Counted from the first letter of the stretch, positions 54,940-63,616 are shown. The stretch is 64,000 nucleotides of DNA from Candidatus Aminicenantota bacterium (GCA_014360005.1 JACIYI010000004.1:124001-188000), one strand, 5' to 3'. The notes: generated by a model from the sequence alone, not told the origin. Translations and numbers: made by a program.

Positions 54940-55614
54940 ATGAAAACAGCAGCCATCATCCTCGGCGGTGGTCAGGGCACCAGGCTGGGTTTCAGCGCTC
55001 CCAAGCAATTTGTCAGGCTGGGCAGCCGAACCCTCCTGGATTATTCGGTGGAAAAATTCCAGGCCCTGCGGCTGGAACCAATCGTGGCCGTGCTGCTTGA
55101 GGGCTACCGGCAGTACTACCAGCCCCACCCGGCCATTTCCCTGGTGGTCCCTGGCGGCCAAACCAGGCAGCAATCAGTTCTGAACGGACTGAGAGCCTGC
55201 CCTGAAGCCACCGAACTGGTTATCATCCACGATGCGGCCCGGCCCTTCTTCCCGCTTAAACGCCTGGAAGAAGGATTGGCTCTGCTGGCCGAGGACAGGT
55301 TTGACGCCCTGGCCCTGGCCGTGCCCTCGGTCGACACCCTGGTGGAAGTGGACGGCCAACAGGTTGTTTCTTTCCCCGACCGCCAGAAAATCTTCCGGAC
55401 CCAGACCCCGCAATTATTCCGCTTCCGGCCAATCAAGCAGGCCTATGAAAAATGGCAGAAGCGGGAATTTACCGATGACCTGTCGCTGGCCTTGGCCGCT
55501 GGCTTGAGATGCGGTCTGGTAAACGGCAGCCAGATGAATTTCAAAATTACGACCGAGATTGACTGGTTGCTGGCCGAACAGCTTCTGAGTTCAGGCGGGC
55601 TGGAGTCGATCTGA
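54940..55614 (+). CDS. ispD: 2-C-methyl-D-erythritol 4-phosphate cytidylyltransferase
   Basis: 224 residues. MEP-pathway enzyme making CDP-methylerythritol for isoprenoids. ILGGGQGTRLGFSAPKQFV is the CTP loop (usually AAGxGxR), GGQTRQQSVLNGL, HDAARPF and RTQTPQLFRF are IspD signatures, and FTDD sits at the distal site. The neighbouring cytidylyltransferases downstream are of other families. AGGAAAG precedes the ATG. Its last 24 nt overlap the 3' end of the convergent CDP-alcohol phosphotransferase gene. Confidence 0.93.
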   Translation: MKTAAIILGGGQGTRLGFSAPKQFVRLGSRTLLDYSVEKFQALRLEPIVAVLLEGYRQYYQPHPAISLVVPGGQTRQQSVLNGLRACPEATELVIIHDAARPFFPLKRLEEGLALLAEDRFDALALAVPSVDTLVEVDGQQVVSFPDRQKIFRTQTPQLFRFRPIKQAYEKWQKREFTDDLSLALAAGLRCGLVNGSQMNFKITTEIDWLLAEQLLSSGGLESI

Positions 55615-56901
55615 AGCGCTTTTCTTAAGCCGGCGACGCGACCAGCTGCCAAAATAGAGCCCTTCCAGGCAGGCGAAGAACGCTACCAGAAGGGCCAGGA
55701 TTTTCGCCCCGCCGACCAGTATCAGGAAACAGGCCAGGACCGTAAAGAAATCTCTGCGGTAAATAAAGGCCATCCTGGCCGCAATCCGGTCAGCCCAGGT
55801 CTGGAAATCAGGTTCGTTGATGCTGGCTTCTATCTCCCGGGCGATGGGCACGATGTTAAAACCAATCCCGGCTCTCCGGGCGTAGGAAATCATCTGCAGG
55901 TAAAAGCTGACCATGGACAACCAGCCGAAGGCTCCGGTATAAAGCCACAGCTGATTGGAAGTCGCCCGGTAAAGGCCGATGGGCAGAACGGTGAAGAAAA
56001 TGACGTATAAGAAAGCATCGGCCGAAATATCAAAAATTGTGCCGAAGCGGGAAACCCGACAGGTCAACCGGGCATTCTCGCCGTCGCAGCAATCTATGAC
56101 CGAGGACAGCAGGAAAAGGAAGCCTCCCAGGGCCATAGATTCGTAGTCACCCTGGAAAATCAGGTAGACGCTGAGCAGTTCAATCGCCAGGACTACCAGG
56201 CTGATCTGATTCGGAGTCATCCCCAGCTTGATCAGCCACCTGGTCAGTTGCAGGGAAATGGGCCTGAAAAAAACCCTGGTGATATAACCATCAGTTGGCT
56301 TGCGCCCGGCTTCCAGGAGCTGTTTTTCAGCCTGGCGGGCAGCTTCGGGGCTGTCCACCTTGATTAAAAAGGGGAAGTCGAGGCCGACCTCCCGACAAGA
56401 GAATGAAGTTTGTGGTTTTTCTGGCGAAGCGGCCAACTTTCTCAGGCGCACCAGCTCCCGCAGAATCTGGTCGAGCTTATCCGGCTTAACTAAAAAAACT
56501 CCCGAGAACCAGGAATCCTGGTGGGAGAAAGACCCGTTGAGGCAGAACCGAATCAGGTCTTCAGCCAGCCCCTGGCCGTTGTTTCGGATAGCGGCCAGAA
56601 AATCTGGATGAACAACCAGGTTGTCTTCCAGGACCAGAACCCGGGAACGGCCATCTTCACTGGCCAGCACTGTCTGAAAATTTTCCAGACTAAGCTCCGC
56701 CAGCTCTATCTTTTCCGGGCTGAACCTCCGGTCGGCCCGGAGCTTTTGGAACACCTGCTGGGCCAGGTCTCTTTCTTCTGAATAAAGCCAGAATTTCTTG
56801 ATCCCGGCCTTCTGGCCATAAAGAATCAGTCTTTCCAGCAGGCTCAAGCCCAGGATTCTGGCCTGGCCTTCCCGGCTTAAAAGTATAATTACTTCTTCCA
56901 T
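55591..56901 (-). CDS. CDP-alcohol phosphotransferase with pseudo-nucleotidyltransferase N-domain (pair B)
   Basis: 436 residues from ATG at 56901 (AGGCTGAAG upstream); the frame opens 30 nt earlier. Residues ~1-190 have the pattern of a nucleotidyltransferase domain (EVIILLSREGQARILGLSLL, VLVLEDNLVVHPDFL), but the GxGTR phosphate loop is lost. Residues ~200-436 are a membrane CDP-alcohol phosphatidyltransferase with the full motif DCCDGENARLT-x6-GTIFDISAD, that is D-x2-DG-x2-AR-x8-G-x3-D-x3-D. Joins a CDP-activated polar alcohol to another alcohol. Paralogue of 57738-59045; paired with the transferase gene 141 nt upstream. The product is uncertain. Confidence 0.85.
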   Translation of the reverse strand: MEEVIILLSREGQARILGLSLLERLILYGQKAGIKKFWLYSEERDLAQQVFQKLRADRRFSPEKIELAELSLENFQTVLASEDGRSRVLVLEDNLVVHPDFLAAIRNNGQGLAEDLIRFCLNGSFSHQDSWFSGVFLVKPDKLDQILRELVRLRKLAASPEKPQTSFSCREVGLDFPFLIKVDSPEAARQAEKQLLEAGRKPTDGYITRVFFRPISLQLTRWLIKLGMTPNQISLVVLAIELLSVYLIFQGDYESMALGGFLFLLSSVIDCCDGENARLTCRVSRFGTIFDISADAFLYVIFFTVLPIGLYRATSNQLWLYTGAFGWLSMVSFYLQMISYARRAGIGFNIVPIAREIEASINEPDFQTWADRIAARMAFIYRRDFFTVLACFLILVGGAKILALLVAFFACLEGLYFGSWSRRRLKKSASDRLQPA

Positions 56902-57042
56902 CTTCAGCCTAATAAATAGTAGAAAATTCAACAGCTTAAGATAAGTGCTCTTTTTATCACAAGGTTAGATAAAATTCAACAGCTGGAGAAAATTTCTGCT
57001 TTTAAGCTATTCTTCAGGAGGGCTAATCACCAGATTATCAGG

Positions 57043-57741
57043 CTAGCTCTCTTCGCTTCGGTGGGCCGCCGCCAGGTAAGCCCTCACCCGGGCCAGGTCC
57101 TCGGGGAAATCAACTTCATGACAGAACAGCCCGTCGGCGGGAACGGCCAGGAACCGGCCCTTATCCTGAATTATGTAATTTTCAATGGCCTTTTCAAAAT
57201 AGTCGCTGTCGGCCACCAGCTCCAGATGTTTTCTGAGTGGTCTCAGGTCAGACCTTGAGACCAGGTTGAGACCCAGGGCCTCCCCCTCAGCCTTTTCCAC
57301 CTGCTTGGAAATTTCGCTGATATAACCTTTGTCATCAACCCGGTATTTAACTTCCTCCGGACCGCACCTCTTGTTATCTACCAGGACACAGGAACAGTCA
57401 GCCGAGAGTATTTTCGGGATTAAATCCCGGTCAAAGGCCACGTCTCCGTTTAACCAGAGCACATCATCATCTACCCGGCTTAGTCCCTCGAGCAGACTCT
57501 TACTGGTGTTGGTGACGGCAAACCTGTCGTTGACCACATAGCTCAACTCCGGGTGCCTGGCCGCGATCAATTCTTTCTTGAAACCAACCACCACCAGGAT
57601 ATTCTCCTCCGGAATAAAAGGCTTGAGGTTTTCCACCTGGTAATCGATGATTGTCCGTCCCCTGTCGACTTCTACCATGGCCTTGGGCAGGTCCAGGCCC
57701 AGCCTGGTCCCCTGGCCGGCAGCCAGAATGACGGCTTTCAT
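57043..57741 (-). CDS. Sugar/alcohol-phosphate nucleotidyltransferase, LicC-like (pair B)
   Basis: 232 residues. Intact phosphate loop ILAAGQGTRLG and LPKAMVEV; metal-binding LNGDVAFD; VVNDRFAVTNTSKSLLEGL resembles the TNxxxSL block of LicC-type phosphocholine cytidylyltransferases; the second metal site is in CHEVDFPEDLA. Probably makes a CDP-alcohol used by the CDP-alcohol phosphotransferase encoded next. Its ATG overlaps the stop of the preceding phosphotransferase gene (ATGA), placing pairs A and B in one operon. Confidence 0.85.
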   Translation of the reverse strand: MKAVILAAGQGTRLGLDLPKAMVEVDRGRTIIDYQVENLKPFIPEENILVVVGFKKELIAARHPELSYVVNDRFAVTNTSKSLLEGLSRVDDDVLWLNGDVAFDRDLIPKILSADCSCVLVDNKRCGPEEVKYRVDDKGYISEISKQVEKAEGEALGLNLVSRSDLRPLRKHLELVADSDYFEKAIENYIIQDKGRFLAVPADGLFCHEVDFPEDLARVRAYLAAAHRSEES

Positions 57742-59045
57742 GGCAGTTCTCCTTTCCTCTGCAGCCCGGGAGTCAATTTTCTCTGTGCATAGAAATAAAA
57801 ATAAACGGCTTCCAGAAAAGCCCCGACCGCCACCAGAACCATGACCAGCCTGGCCAGTCCGGCCACAATCAGGATAAAGGCAGCCAGGGAAAAGAAATCC
57901 CGGCGGTAGATGAAAGCCAGCCTGGAAGCCAGGCGGTCCAGAACATTCTGAAACCCGGACAGGTTCGGGCTGGCTTCGACCTCTTTAACCACGGCCACGA
58001 TATTATAATTCAGGCCGGTTTTCCGGGCATAGTTGATGAGTTGCAGGTAAAAAACCACCATTGACAGCAGGGTGAAGCCACCCAGAAAGAGCCAGGTTCT
58101 TTCTCCGTAGGTCCGGTAAAGCCCCAGGGGCAGAGCGGCAAAAAAGGAGACAAAGGTGAAAGCGTCAGCCGAAATATCGAATGCCCTTCCGGTTGGGGTT
58201 ATCCGGTAGGTCAGCCGGGCGTTCTCCCCGTCGCAGCCATCAATTATCGAAGCCAGCTCAAACAGTATTCCCCCGGGCACCAGCAGCTGTCGGCCATAGC
58301 CGACAAAAACCACGCTCAGCAGACCCACAGCCAGGGTGATCATGCTCTGAACCACCGGGTGGATATTGAAATACAGAAAATACCTCGTCAGGAACAGGGA
58401 GATCCGGCGGTTTATTAGCCTGGCCACCACCCCATCCTGTGGTTTGCGGGCGGTCTGGAGCAGCAATTGGCGGGCCCGGTTAAAACTCTCTCTATCGCTG
58501 ACGACCAGGGCGAACCCCGCCGGCAAAACCAGGGTAGCCAGCTTCTCCTCTGGCCCGGTTTCAATCCGGGACACGGGCTTCCCGGCCATCACCTGGCTTA
58601 AAATCCAGCTCAGTCCATCTCCTGCCCTGACCAGAAGCAGACCCGGACATGGCTGGTTATGGCCGTCTTTTCCCCGGATTTCTAACCTGGCCAGGGGCTG
58701 GCTAAAACCGGAAAGGTTCTCTCCCAGCCAGAAAAAGATTCCCGGGTCAAGCACCAGGTTGTCATCCATCAGCAGCAGAGCCTCATCGCCCGCCGCTGGT
58801 AGCAATTTATCTCCAGAACCTGACCGGTCGAGAATCCGGAGGCGGATGTTTCTTTGAAGAATTCTCCGGTCTGAAGAAAGCTCGAACAGGGCTTTCTGGG
58901 CTTGGTCCAGGTCCGGGTGATAAAGCCAGAATTCTCCCCAGCCGGCTTCACTGGCATTCAAGATCAGCCTTTGTCTCAGGCTGAGCCCCAGCATTTTCTT
59001 CTGGCCAGATTGACTCAGAACGATTATTGCTTTCCTATCGGTCAT
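57738..59045 (-). CDS. CDP-alcohol phosphotransferase with pseudo-nucleotidyltransferase N-domain (pair A, DIPP-synthase-like)
   Basis: 435 residues, GGGAAAG before ATG 59045. Same plan as its paralogue: N-terminal ~190 residues with a nucleotidyltransferase-like pattern but no phosphate loop (AIIVLSQSGQKKMLGLSL), then ~235 residues of membrane enzyme with DGCDGENARLT-x6-GRAFDISAD and about six helices. Next to an inositol-1-phosphate cytidylyltransferase-like gene, the likely reaction is CDP-inositol + inositol-1-phosphate to phosphorylated di-myo-inositol phosphate (the archaeal/Thermotoga pathway), but a lipid headgroup transfer is also possible. Confidence 0.86.
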   Translation of the reverse strand: MTDRKAIIVLSQSGQKKMLGLSLRQRLILNASEAGWGEFWLYHPDLDQAQKALFELSSDRRILQRNIRLRILDRSGSGDKLLPAAGDEALLLMDDNLVLDPGIFFWLGENLSGFSQPLARLEIRGKDGHNQPCPGLLLVRAGDGLSWILSQVMAGKPVSRIETGPEEKLATLVLPAGFALVVSDRESFNRARQLLLQTARKPQDGVVARLINRRISLFLTRYFLYFNIHPVVQSMITLAVGLLSVVFVGYGRQLLVPGGILFELASIIDGCDGENARLTYRITPTGRAFDISADAFTFVSFFAALPLGLYRTYGERTWLFLGGFTLLSMVVFYLQLINYARKTGLNYNIVAVVKEVEASPNLSGFQNVLDRLASRLAFIYRRDFFSLAAFILIVAGLARLVMVLVAVGAFLEAVYFYFYAQRKLTPGLQRKGELP

Positions 59046-59116
59046 CTTCTTTCCCTGGTTAACTCCCTAACCCGGACCGACCGGGTCACCTACCGCTTGT
59101 CGGTCGAAGCCAAAAT

Positions 59117-59845
59117 TCAAGGCCAGCTGGTTCCGGCCGCCAGAAAATTTTCGGCTTTTTCCAGCGCCTTCGGGTCATCGATATCAATCCAGAAGCGGTG
59201 ACCGACCCCCACCGCCCTGGCCCGTCCCCCGGCGGCCAGTACCCGGATGCCCCCGGACAGGCTGTAATCCCCGGCCTGGCTCTGGCTTTGTTCGAGGGCC
59301 TCAAACAGCACCGGCTGGCAGAGAAAGATGCCGGTGTCAAAGGCATTGTAGAAGCTCAGGCCTTTGCCGATATCCTTGATTTTTCCCTCTTCCACCAGGA
59401 CCCTGGTCACATCATCCAGGTCGACATAAGGATGATTCTGAGTCCGGTAGTCAACGGCCAGAATGACCTCGCCCTTTTTCAGTTCCGCCTTCAACAGCAG
59501 CTCCAGGATGGCCGGGTCGAAAATGTGGTCGGACATCAGCAGAAAGAAAGGCTCTTCCAGAAAAGGACGCGCCTTATAAACCGACAGGCCATTTTCCCTC
59601 TGCCACTGGTCGTTGTGGACAATGGTCAGCTTCACCTTTTCTGGAGAATAAGCGGCGTCCAGGTGGTCTTCCAGCTTTTCCCGGTTGTAACCGGTAACCA
59701 CCACTACTTCCCTTACCCCGGCTGTCTGCAAACCTTGAATAACCCAGTCAATTAGCGGCCTCCGGCCGACCGGCAGCAGTGGCTTGGAAGGACAGATAGC
59801 CGAAAGCCTCTGACCCTGCCCGGCGGCGATGATCAGCGCTTTCAA
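59117..59845 (-). CDS. Nucleotidyltransferase resembling inositol-1-phosphate cytidylyltransferase (pair A)
   Basis: 242 residues. Phosphate loop IIAAGQGQRLSAICPSKPLL; DQWQRENGLSVYKAR and LLMSDHIFDPAIL match the ENGxS and SDHxF blocks I associate with IPCT domains; final metal site DIDDPKALEKAE. Expected to make CDP-L-myo-inositol from CTP and inositol-1-phosphate in the cytoplasm. The inositol-phosphate synthase that supplies the substrate is not in this window. First gene of a four-gene minus-strand operon with 57738-59045 (71 nt gap). Confidence 0.86.
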   Translation of the reverse strand: MKALIIAAGQGQRLSAICPSKPLLPVGRRPLIDWVIQGLQTAGVREVVVVTGYNREKLEDHLDAAYSPEKVKLTIVHNDQWQRENGLSVYKARPFLEEPFFLLMSDHIFDPAILELLLKAELKKGEVILAVDYRTQNHPYVDLDDVTRVLVEEGKIKDIGKGLSFYNAFDTGIFLCQPVLFEALEQSQSQAGDYSLSGGIRVLAAGGRARAVGVGHRFWIDIDDPKALEKAENFLAAGTSWP

Positions 59846-59974
59846 GACCTCTTTCCTCCCTCTTAACTTTACTTTATTTAAATCAGAATATTATTCAGTT
59901 TGCTGATTATAATGTAACCGGCCTCCCTGGTCAAGAGAAGGCTAAGCGGGGCCGGACCGTGGGCGGCGTAATCT

Positions 59975-60772
59975 TCAGTCCAGCGGCTGGTAGTCGGAAT
60001 AGTCTTCCTCAATTATCCGGCGGATGGACTTAAACAGAAACCGGCCGTAGATTTTTATTCTAACCTTTTTCATGACCGGCCTGTCCTGCCAGAAAGCCAG
60101 GTCCACTTCCATCAGAAACTCCCGGATAAAACCCGGGGTCTTGACCGGAGTTATCTCCAGGCGCCGAAGGTCATAGCTGTCGCCACTGAGGTAAAACAGG
60201 CCCTCAAAAAGGAAATCTTCTTTCACCCTGGCTCTGGCCTCTAGCAGGACCACTCTTTCCCCGTCGAGCTCGGCTTCACCCAGCAGCTTAAACAGGTAGT
60301 TTTTCCTGTTCTTGTCACTGAAAGGAATGAGGTCATCCAGGCTCAATTCCAGTCCTGAGCCTGTTCCCCGGTCAGAGGTTCTGACCTTTTCTCTTTCTTC
60401 CCTGATTTTACGGAGCCTTTCCAGCCTCTGCTGGCGATAAGGTCCGGTGATGTCTTTAGTCCGGCCTTTCTTTATTTCCACCGCTTCCAGGATTTCTTCG
60501 TCCAGCAGCCCCCCGTCGAATTTCATCCTCTTGGTAACCCGCCTGATTTTACCAGGCTGCCAGTGGCGGTCGGCGTTAGTCTGACTGGAAACCACCAGGG
60601 CCTGCCAGCGACCGAAGTCCCGGTAGGAAATCAACCTCTGGGAGGCCTTTTCCACCACCCGGTCCGCCGAGATCTCATCGGGAGAGCCAGGCCACTGCCC
60701 GGCCGGAAAGCCAGCGGTTAACACCAGGAAAAAGAGACCGAGCAGAAGGCCCGGTCTGGACACGTTGAGCAT
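59975..60772 (-). CDS. Secreted LolA/outer-membrane-lipoprotein-sorting-like protein
   Basis: 265 residues. Signal peptide (LLLGLFFLVLTAGFPAGQ), then a charged, beta-rich protein with a basic central segment (RQQRLERLRKIREEREK, ~117-133). The later half, FYLSGDSYDLRRLEITPVKT and KKVRIKIYGRFLFKSIRR, has the strand pattern of LolA/LolB-like half-barrels. Family assignment is by appearance only. Probably periplasmic; function unknown. Stands alone between the inositol-type operon and the thiamine region. Confidence 0.7.
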   Translation of the reverse strand: MLNVSRPGLLLGLFFLVLTAGFPAGQWPGSPDEISADRVVEKASQRLISYRDFGRWQALVVSSQTNADRHWQPGKIRRVTKRMKFDGGLLDEEILEAVEIKKGRTKDITGPYRQQRLERLRKIREEREKVRTSDRGTGSGLELSLDDLIPFSDKNRKNYLFKLLGEAELDGERVVLLEARARVKEDFLFEGLFYLSGDSYDLRRLEITPVKTPGFIREFLMEVDLAFWQDRPVMKKVRIKIYGRFLFKSIRRIIEEDYSDYQPLD

Positions 60773-61084
60773 TCTCAGACTCCCTTAAATTAAATCTCTG
60801 GCCGCGGCCAGTGGCTCAATTCTGCGCCTTTATTATACCAGAGCTTTAGGCTTCAGCCGCCAGCGAAAACTGGCAAGCTCGGTCCAGCCAGAGGATTGCG
60901 AGCAGAAGGCCAGTCGGCTGACCCCTGGAACGGGCTGTCCTTAGCGGTCGCCCTGGCAAAAATAATAATGCCGCCAGCTGCCCCGGTCCTGAGAAATTTT
61001 CTTGCTTTAAAATGAAAACTAAAGTATTTATTTTAATAATGGTAATTGGTTGAACCCAGGTGATCACAAAAGGAGAGTAAGGGC

Positions 61085-61738
61085 ATGAAAAAGAACCGGC
61101 TAAGGCTACTCCCTGCTATTATCTTCTTATTCATATTTTCTCTGGCCGTGTCTCCAGTCCGGGCTCAGGTTCATTTCGGGCTAAAGGGTGGCCTGACCCT
61201 GGGAACGGTCAAATCCCTTCCCGAGACTTTTCTGGAAGGTTTTCCCTGGAAGACCAAGAGGGGCTGGGTCGGGGGAGCCTTTGCCAGCTATGAATTTCTG
61301 AAAGGAGTCTCCATCCAGCCGGAAGTCCTTTTCATCCAGAAAGGCGCCCGGCTGGTAGACAGCGAATACGATTTCGAAGCCCGTTTTAATTTTAACTATG
61401 TGGAAATACCAGTGCTGCTCAAAATTGACCTGTACCTGGAAGGAGCGGCGGCGGTGCCGTCGTTCTTCATCGGCCCGTTTTTCGGGTTTAACAGCCGGGC
61501 CAACATAGTCATGATAGATCCCTATTCTAAAGAAACAGAAGATATCAAGTCCGACGTGGAAAAAGCTGAATACGGCCTGACTTTCGGGTTGGCGGTTACC
61601 CAGAAGTGGGGACCGGGATATTTCTCCATTGACGCCCGCTATGACCTGGGCCTGTCCAGCATCCTGAAACCGGGTGTGGAGTGGATGGAAAGCCTCAAGA
61701 CCCGGACCTGGGTCTTTATGATCGGCTACTCCTACTGA
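61085..61738 (+). CDS. Small outer-membrane beta-barrel protein (PorT/OmpA-barrel-like)
   Basis: 217 residues. AAAGGAGAG precedes the ATG. Signal peptide ends PVRAQ; the mature part has eight likely strands: VHFGLKGGLTLG, GWVGGAFASYEFL, VSIQPEVLFIQKGA, FNYVEIPVLLKID, PSFFIGPFFGFNS, YGLTFGLAVTQ, FSIDARYDLGLS, and final TWVFMIGYSY with C-terminal aromatic, as expected for an outer-membrane barrel. Matches the outer-membrane-protein beta-barrel (PorT-like) pattern. Function unknown; monocistronic. Confidence 0.85.
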   Translation: MKKNRLRLLPAIIFLFIFSLAVSPVRAQVHFGLKGGLTLGTVKSLPETFLEGFPWKTKRGWVGGAFASYEFLKGVSIQPEVLFIQKGARLVDSEYDFEARFNFNYVEIPVLLKIDLYLEGAAAVPSFFIGPFFGFNSRANIVMIDPYSKETEDIKSDVEKAEYGLTFGLAVTQKWGPGYFSIDARYDLGLSSILKPGVEWMESLKTRTWVFMIGYSY

Positions 61739-61884
61739 CCGCAGCTGGCCCGGTTCTGATCTTTGTCCATCCCCAATGTTGGGAAAAGATAGGCTTAGAG
61801 AACAACCACTATATCAGTTCCTGGAATCATCCAGCCGCCGCTTTCCTGATTTCGGTTGCTTGATTGTTCTGTCCGGTCGACAAA

Positions 61885-61913
61885 TTGACAGTTGCCGGGC
61901 TTTATAGTAGATA
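61885..61913 (+). promoter_or_regulatory. Sigma-70-type promoter of the thiamine operon
   Basis: TTGACA (61885-61890), 17-nt spacer, TAGATA (61908-61913). Transcription would start near 61920, right at the base of the riboswitch. Confidence 0.5.
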
Positions 61914-61921
61914 AGATATGT

Positions 61922-62066
61922 TCTGTCAGGGGTGCCTTCGGCTTGGCTCGGACGAAGGCTGAGAGCAAACCCTCGGAACCTGAACTGGGTAATACCAGCG
62001 AAGGGAGACAGAGTCTTCCGGGTGAAAAACTCAGCCTCTCCTGACAGAATAAGTCTATGTCAGGAG
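61922..62066 (+). promoter_or_regulatory. TPP riboswitch with Shine-Dalgarno-sequestering expression platform
   Basis: Aptamer 61922-62012: P1 arms TCTGTC (61922-61927)/GACAGA (62007-62012), the THI-box CTGAGAG segment and GAACCTGAACTGGGTAATACC are unmistakable. Platform: CTCCTGACA (62038-62046) pairs with TGTCAGGAG (62058-62066), hiding the AGGAG of thiM. CCTGACAGA (62040-62048) can instead pair with TCTGTCAGG (61922-61930), freeing the site and breaking P1. TPP binding should therefore repress translation. Confidence 0.95.
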
Positions 62067-62076
62067 ATGTCAGCCG

Positions 62077-62889
62077 ATGTTCTCAGCTCAAACCTTGACC
62101 CGGGACCTGGAAAAAATCCGCCTCCAGGCTCCGCTGGTCCACAACATCACCAATTTCGTGGTCATGAACCTGACGGCCAACGCCCTGCTATCAATCGGGG
62201 CTTCGCCGGTGATGGCCCATGCCCTGGAAGAGGTGGAAGACATGGTTAATCTGGCCTCAGCCGTGGTCATCAACATCGGGACCCTCAGCCGGCACTGGGT
62301 TGAAGCCATGGTCCAAGCCGTCAGGGCCGCCGGCAGGAAAGGAATCCCGGTCATCCTGGACCCGGTGGGGTCCGGGGCCACCTCTTACCGGACGGCTACC
62401 GCCCAGCAGCTGCTCGCTTCCGGCCCGGTAGCCATCATCCGCGGCAACGGTTCCGAAATCAGGTCTCTGGTGGATTCAGAAGCCCGGACCAAGGGCGTTG
62501 ACAGCCTGGAAGGCCCGGAGGCAGCCCTGGAAGCCGGCCGGCTGCTTTCCCGCCAATACAACTGCGCCGTCAGCATCAGCGGTCCTGTGGATATCGTGGT
62601 TCGCGAGCAGGATACAGTCCGGATTGCCAACGGTCATCCTCTGATGCCGCGAGTGACTGGCCTGGGCTGTACCGCCTCTGCCCTGACCGGGGCTTTTGCC
62701 ACCGTTAACTCCAACCCGCTGGAAGCGGCCGCCGGAGCCATGGCCATCATGGGTATCTGCGGCGAACTGGCGGCCGAGCAGGCCCGAGGTCCAGCCAGTT
62801 TCGAGCTGCATTTTCTGGACTGGCTTCACCTGGTCGGAGAGCGGGAAATCAACGAAAGATTAAAATATGAAAGCCGCCAAGCTTCCTGA
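62077..62889 (+). CDS. thiM: Hydroxyethylthiazole kinase
   Basis: 270 residues. Phosphorylates 4-methyl-5-hydroxyethylthiazole in thiamine salvage. VHNITNFVVMNLTANALLSI, VILDPVGSGATSYRT, IRGNGSEI and TGLGCTASALTG (the conserved GxGC) are ThiM signatures. Translation is governed by the TPP riboswitch just upstream, whose AGGAG is the ribosome site 10 nt before the ATG at 62077. thiE begins inside its last 23 nt. Presence of thiM without thiC/thiG in view suggests salvage here. Confidence 0.95.
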   Translation: MFSAQTLTRDLEKIRLQAPLVHNITNFVVMNLTANALLSIGASPVMAHALEEVEDMVNLASAVVINIGTLSRHWVEAMVQAVRAAGRKGIPVILDPVGSGATSYRTATAQQLLASGPVAIIRGNGSEIRSLVDSEARTKGVDSLEGPEAALEAGRLLSRQYNCAVSISGPVDIVVREQDTVRIANGHPLMPRVTGLGCTASALTGAFATVNSNPLEAAAGAMAIMGICGELAAEQARGPASFELHFLDWLHLVGEREINERLKYESRQAS

Positions 62890-63517
62890 TTTAACTCTTT
62901 ATCTGGTAACCGACCGCCGCCTGGCCGGAAACCGACCCCTGACCGAGGTCGTCCTGCAGGCTGTGGCCGGAGGAGTGACCATGGTTCAGCTGCGGGAAAA
63001 AGAATGCTCTTCCCGTGAATACCTGGAGCTGGCTCTGGCTCTTAAGAAACTGCTGCCGCCTGGTATTCCGCTGATCATTAACGACCGCCTGGATGTGGCT
63101 CTGGCCGCGTCGGCTGACGGCCTGCACCTGGGCCAAAACGACCTGCCGCCGGAGGTGGCCCGGCGCTACCTCGGGTCCGGGGCGATTATCGGACTCACGG
63201 TGGAAAGGCCGGAGCAACTGGCCGCGGCTGAGAATCTTCCGGTGGATTACGTGGGTATAAGCCCGGTTTTCCTCACCCCCACTAAAACCGACACCGGTCC
63301 GGCCTGGGGGCTGGAAGGGCTGGCCCTGGCCAGGAAGCAGACCCGGCGCCCGCTCGTGGCCATCGGCGGAATAAACGAGACCAACGTGGCCGGGGTGATA
63401 AGAGCCGGGGCCGACGGCCTGGCTGTGGTCTCGGCCATCTGTGCCGCGCCCGACCCGAAGCTGGCAGCCAGGAAGCTCAGACAATTGATTGAAGAAGCCC
63501 GGAAAGGAAATTTTTAA
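62867..63517 (+). CDS. thiE: Thiamine-phosphate synthase
   Basis: 216 residues. Couples HMP-pyrophosphate with thiazole phosphate to thiamine monophosphate. TIM-barrel motifs: LYLVTDRRL, MVQLREKECSSREYLELA, INDRLDVALAASADGLHLGQ, GISPVFLTPTKTDTGPAWG (phosphate loop) and AIGGINETNVAGV. Starts 23 nt before the thiM stop in another frame, so it is translationally coupled. Followed by a tiny basic ORF, two hairpins and thiL. Confidence 0.95.
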   Translation: MKAAKLPDLTLYLVTDRRLAGNRPLTEVVLQAVAGGVTMVQLREKECSSREYLELALALKKLLPPGIPLIINDRLDVALAASADGLHLGQNDLPPEVARRYLGSGAIIGLTVERPEQLAAAENLPVDYVGISPVFLTPTKTDTGPAWGLEGLALARKQTRRPLVAIGGINETNVAGVIRAGADGLAVVSAICAAPDPKLAARKLRQLIEEARKGNF

Positions 63518-63589
63518 ATGAAAAACCAGGCTGACCGGGCTGGCGCAAAAAAGGGCCACAGCCGGCGAAAGAGCTATCGCCGGGAATGA
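63518..63589 (+). CDS. Possible 23-residue basic microprotein between thiE and thiL
   Basis: ATG at 63518 directly follows the thiE stop (TAAATG), with GGAAAGGAAA in the end of thiE as possible ribosome site. The peptide is Lys/Arg-rich (GAKKGHSRRKSYRRE at its end), 23 codons plus TGA. Its coding sequence includes the first hairpin below. It could be chance; I rate it a candidate only. Confidence 0.25.
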   Translation: MKNQADRAGAKKGHSRRKSYRRE

Positions 63590-63616
63590 TTTGCCGGCCA
63601 CTCAGCGGCTGGCCGG
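63562..63616 (+). repeat. Two consecutive hairpins between thiE and thiL
   Basis: CCGGCGA (63562-63568)/TCGCCGG (63577-63583) with 8-nt loop, and CCGGCCA (63594-63600)/TGGCCGG (63610-63616) with 9-nt loop. Both 7-bp stems are perfect and start with CCGGC. No T tract, so not terminators; perhaps mRNA processing or stability elements. Confidence 0.6.
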
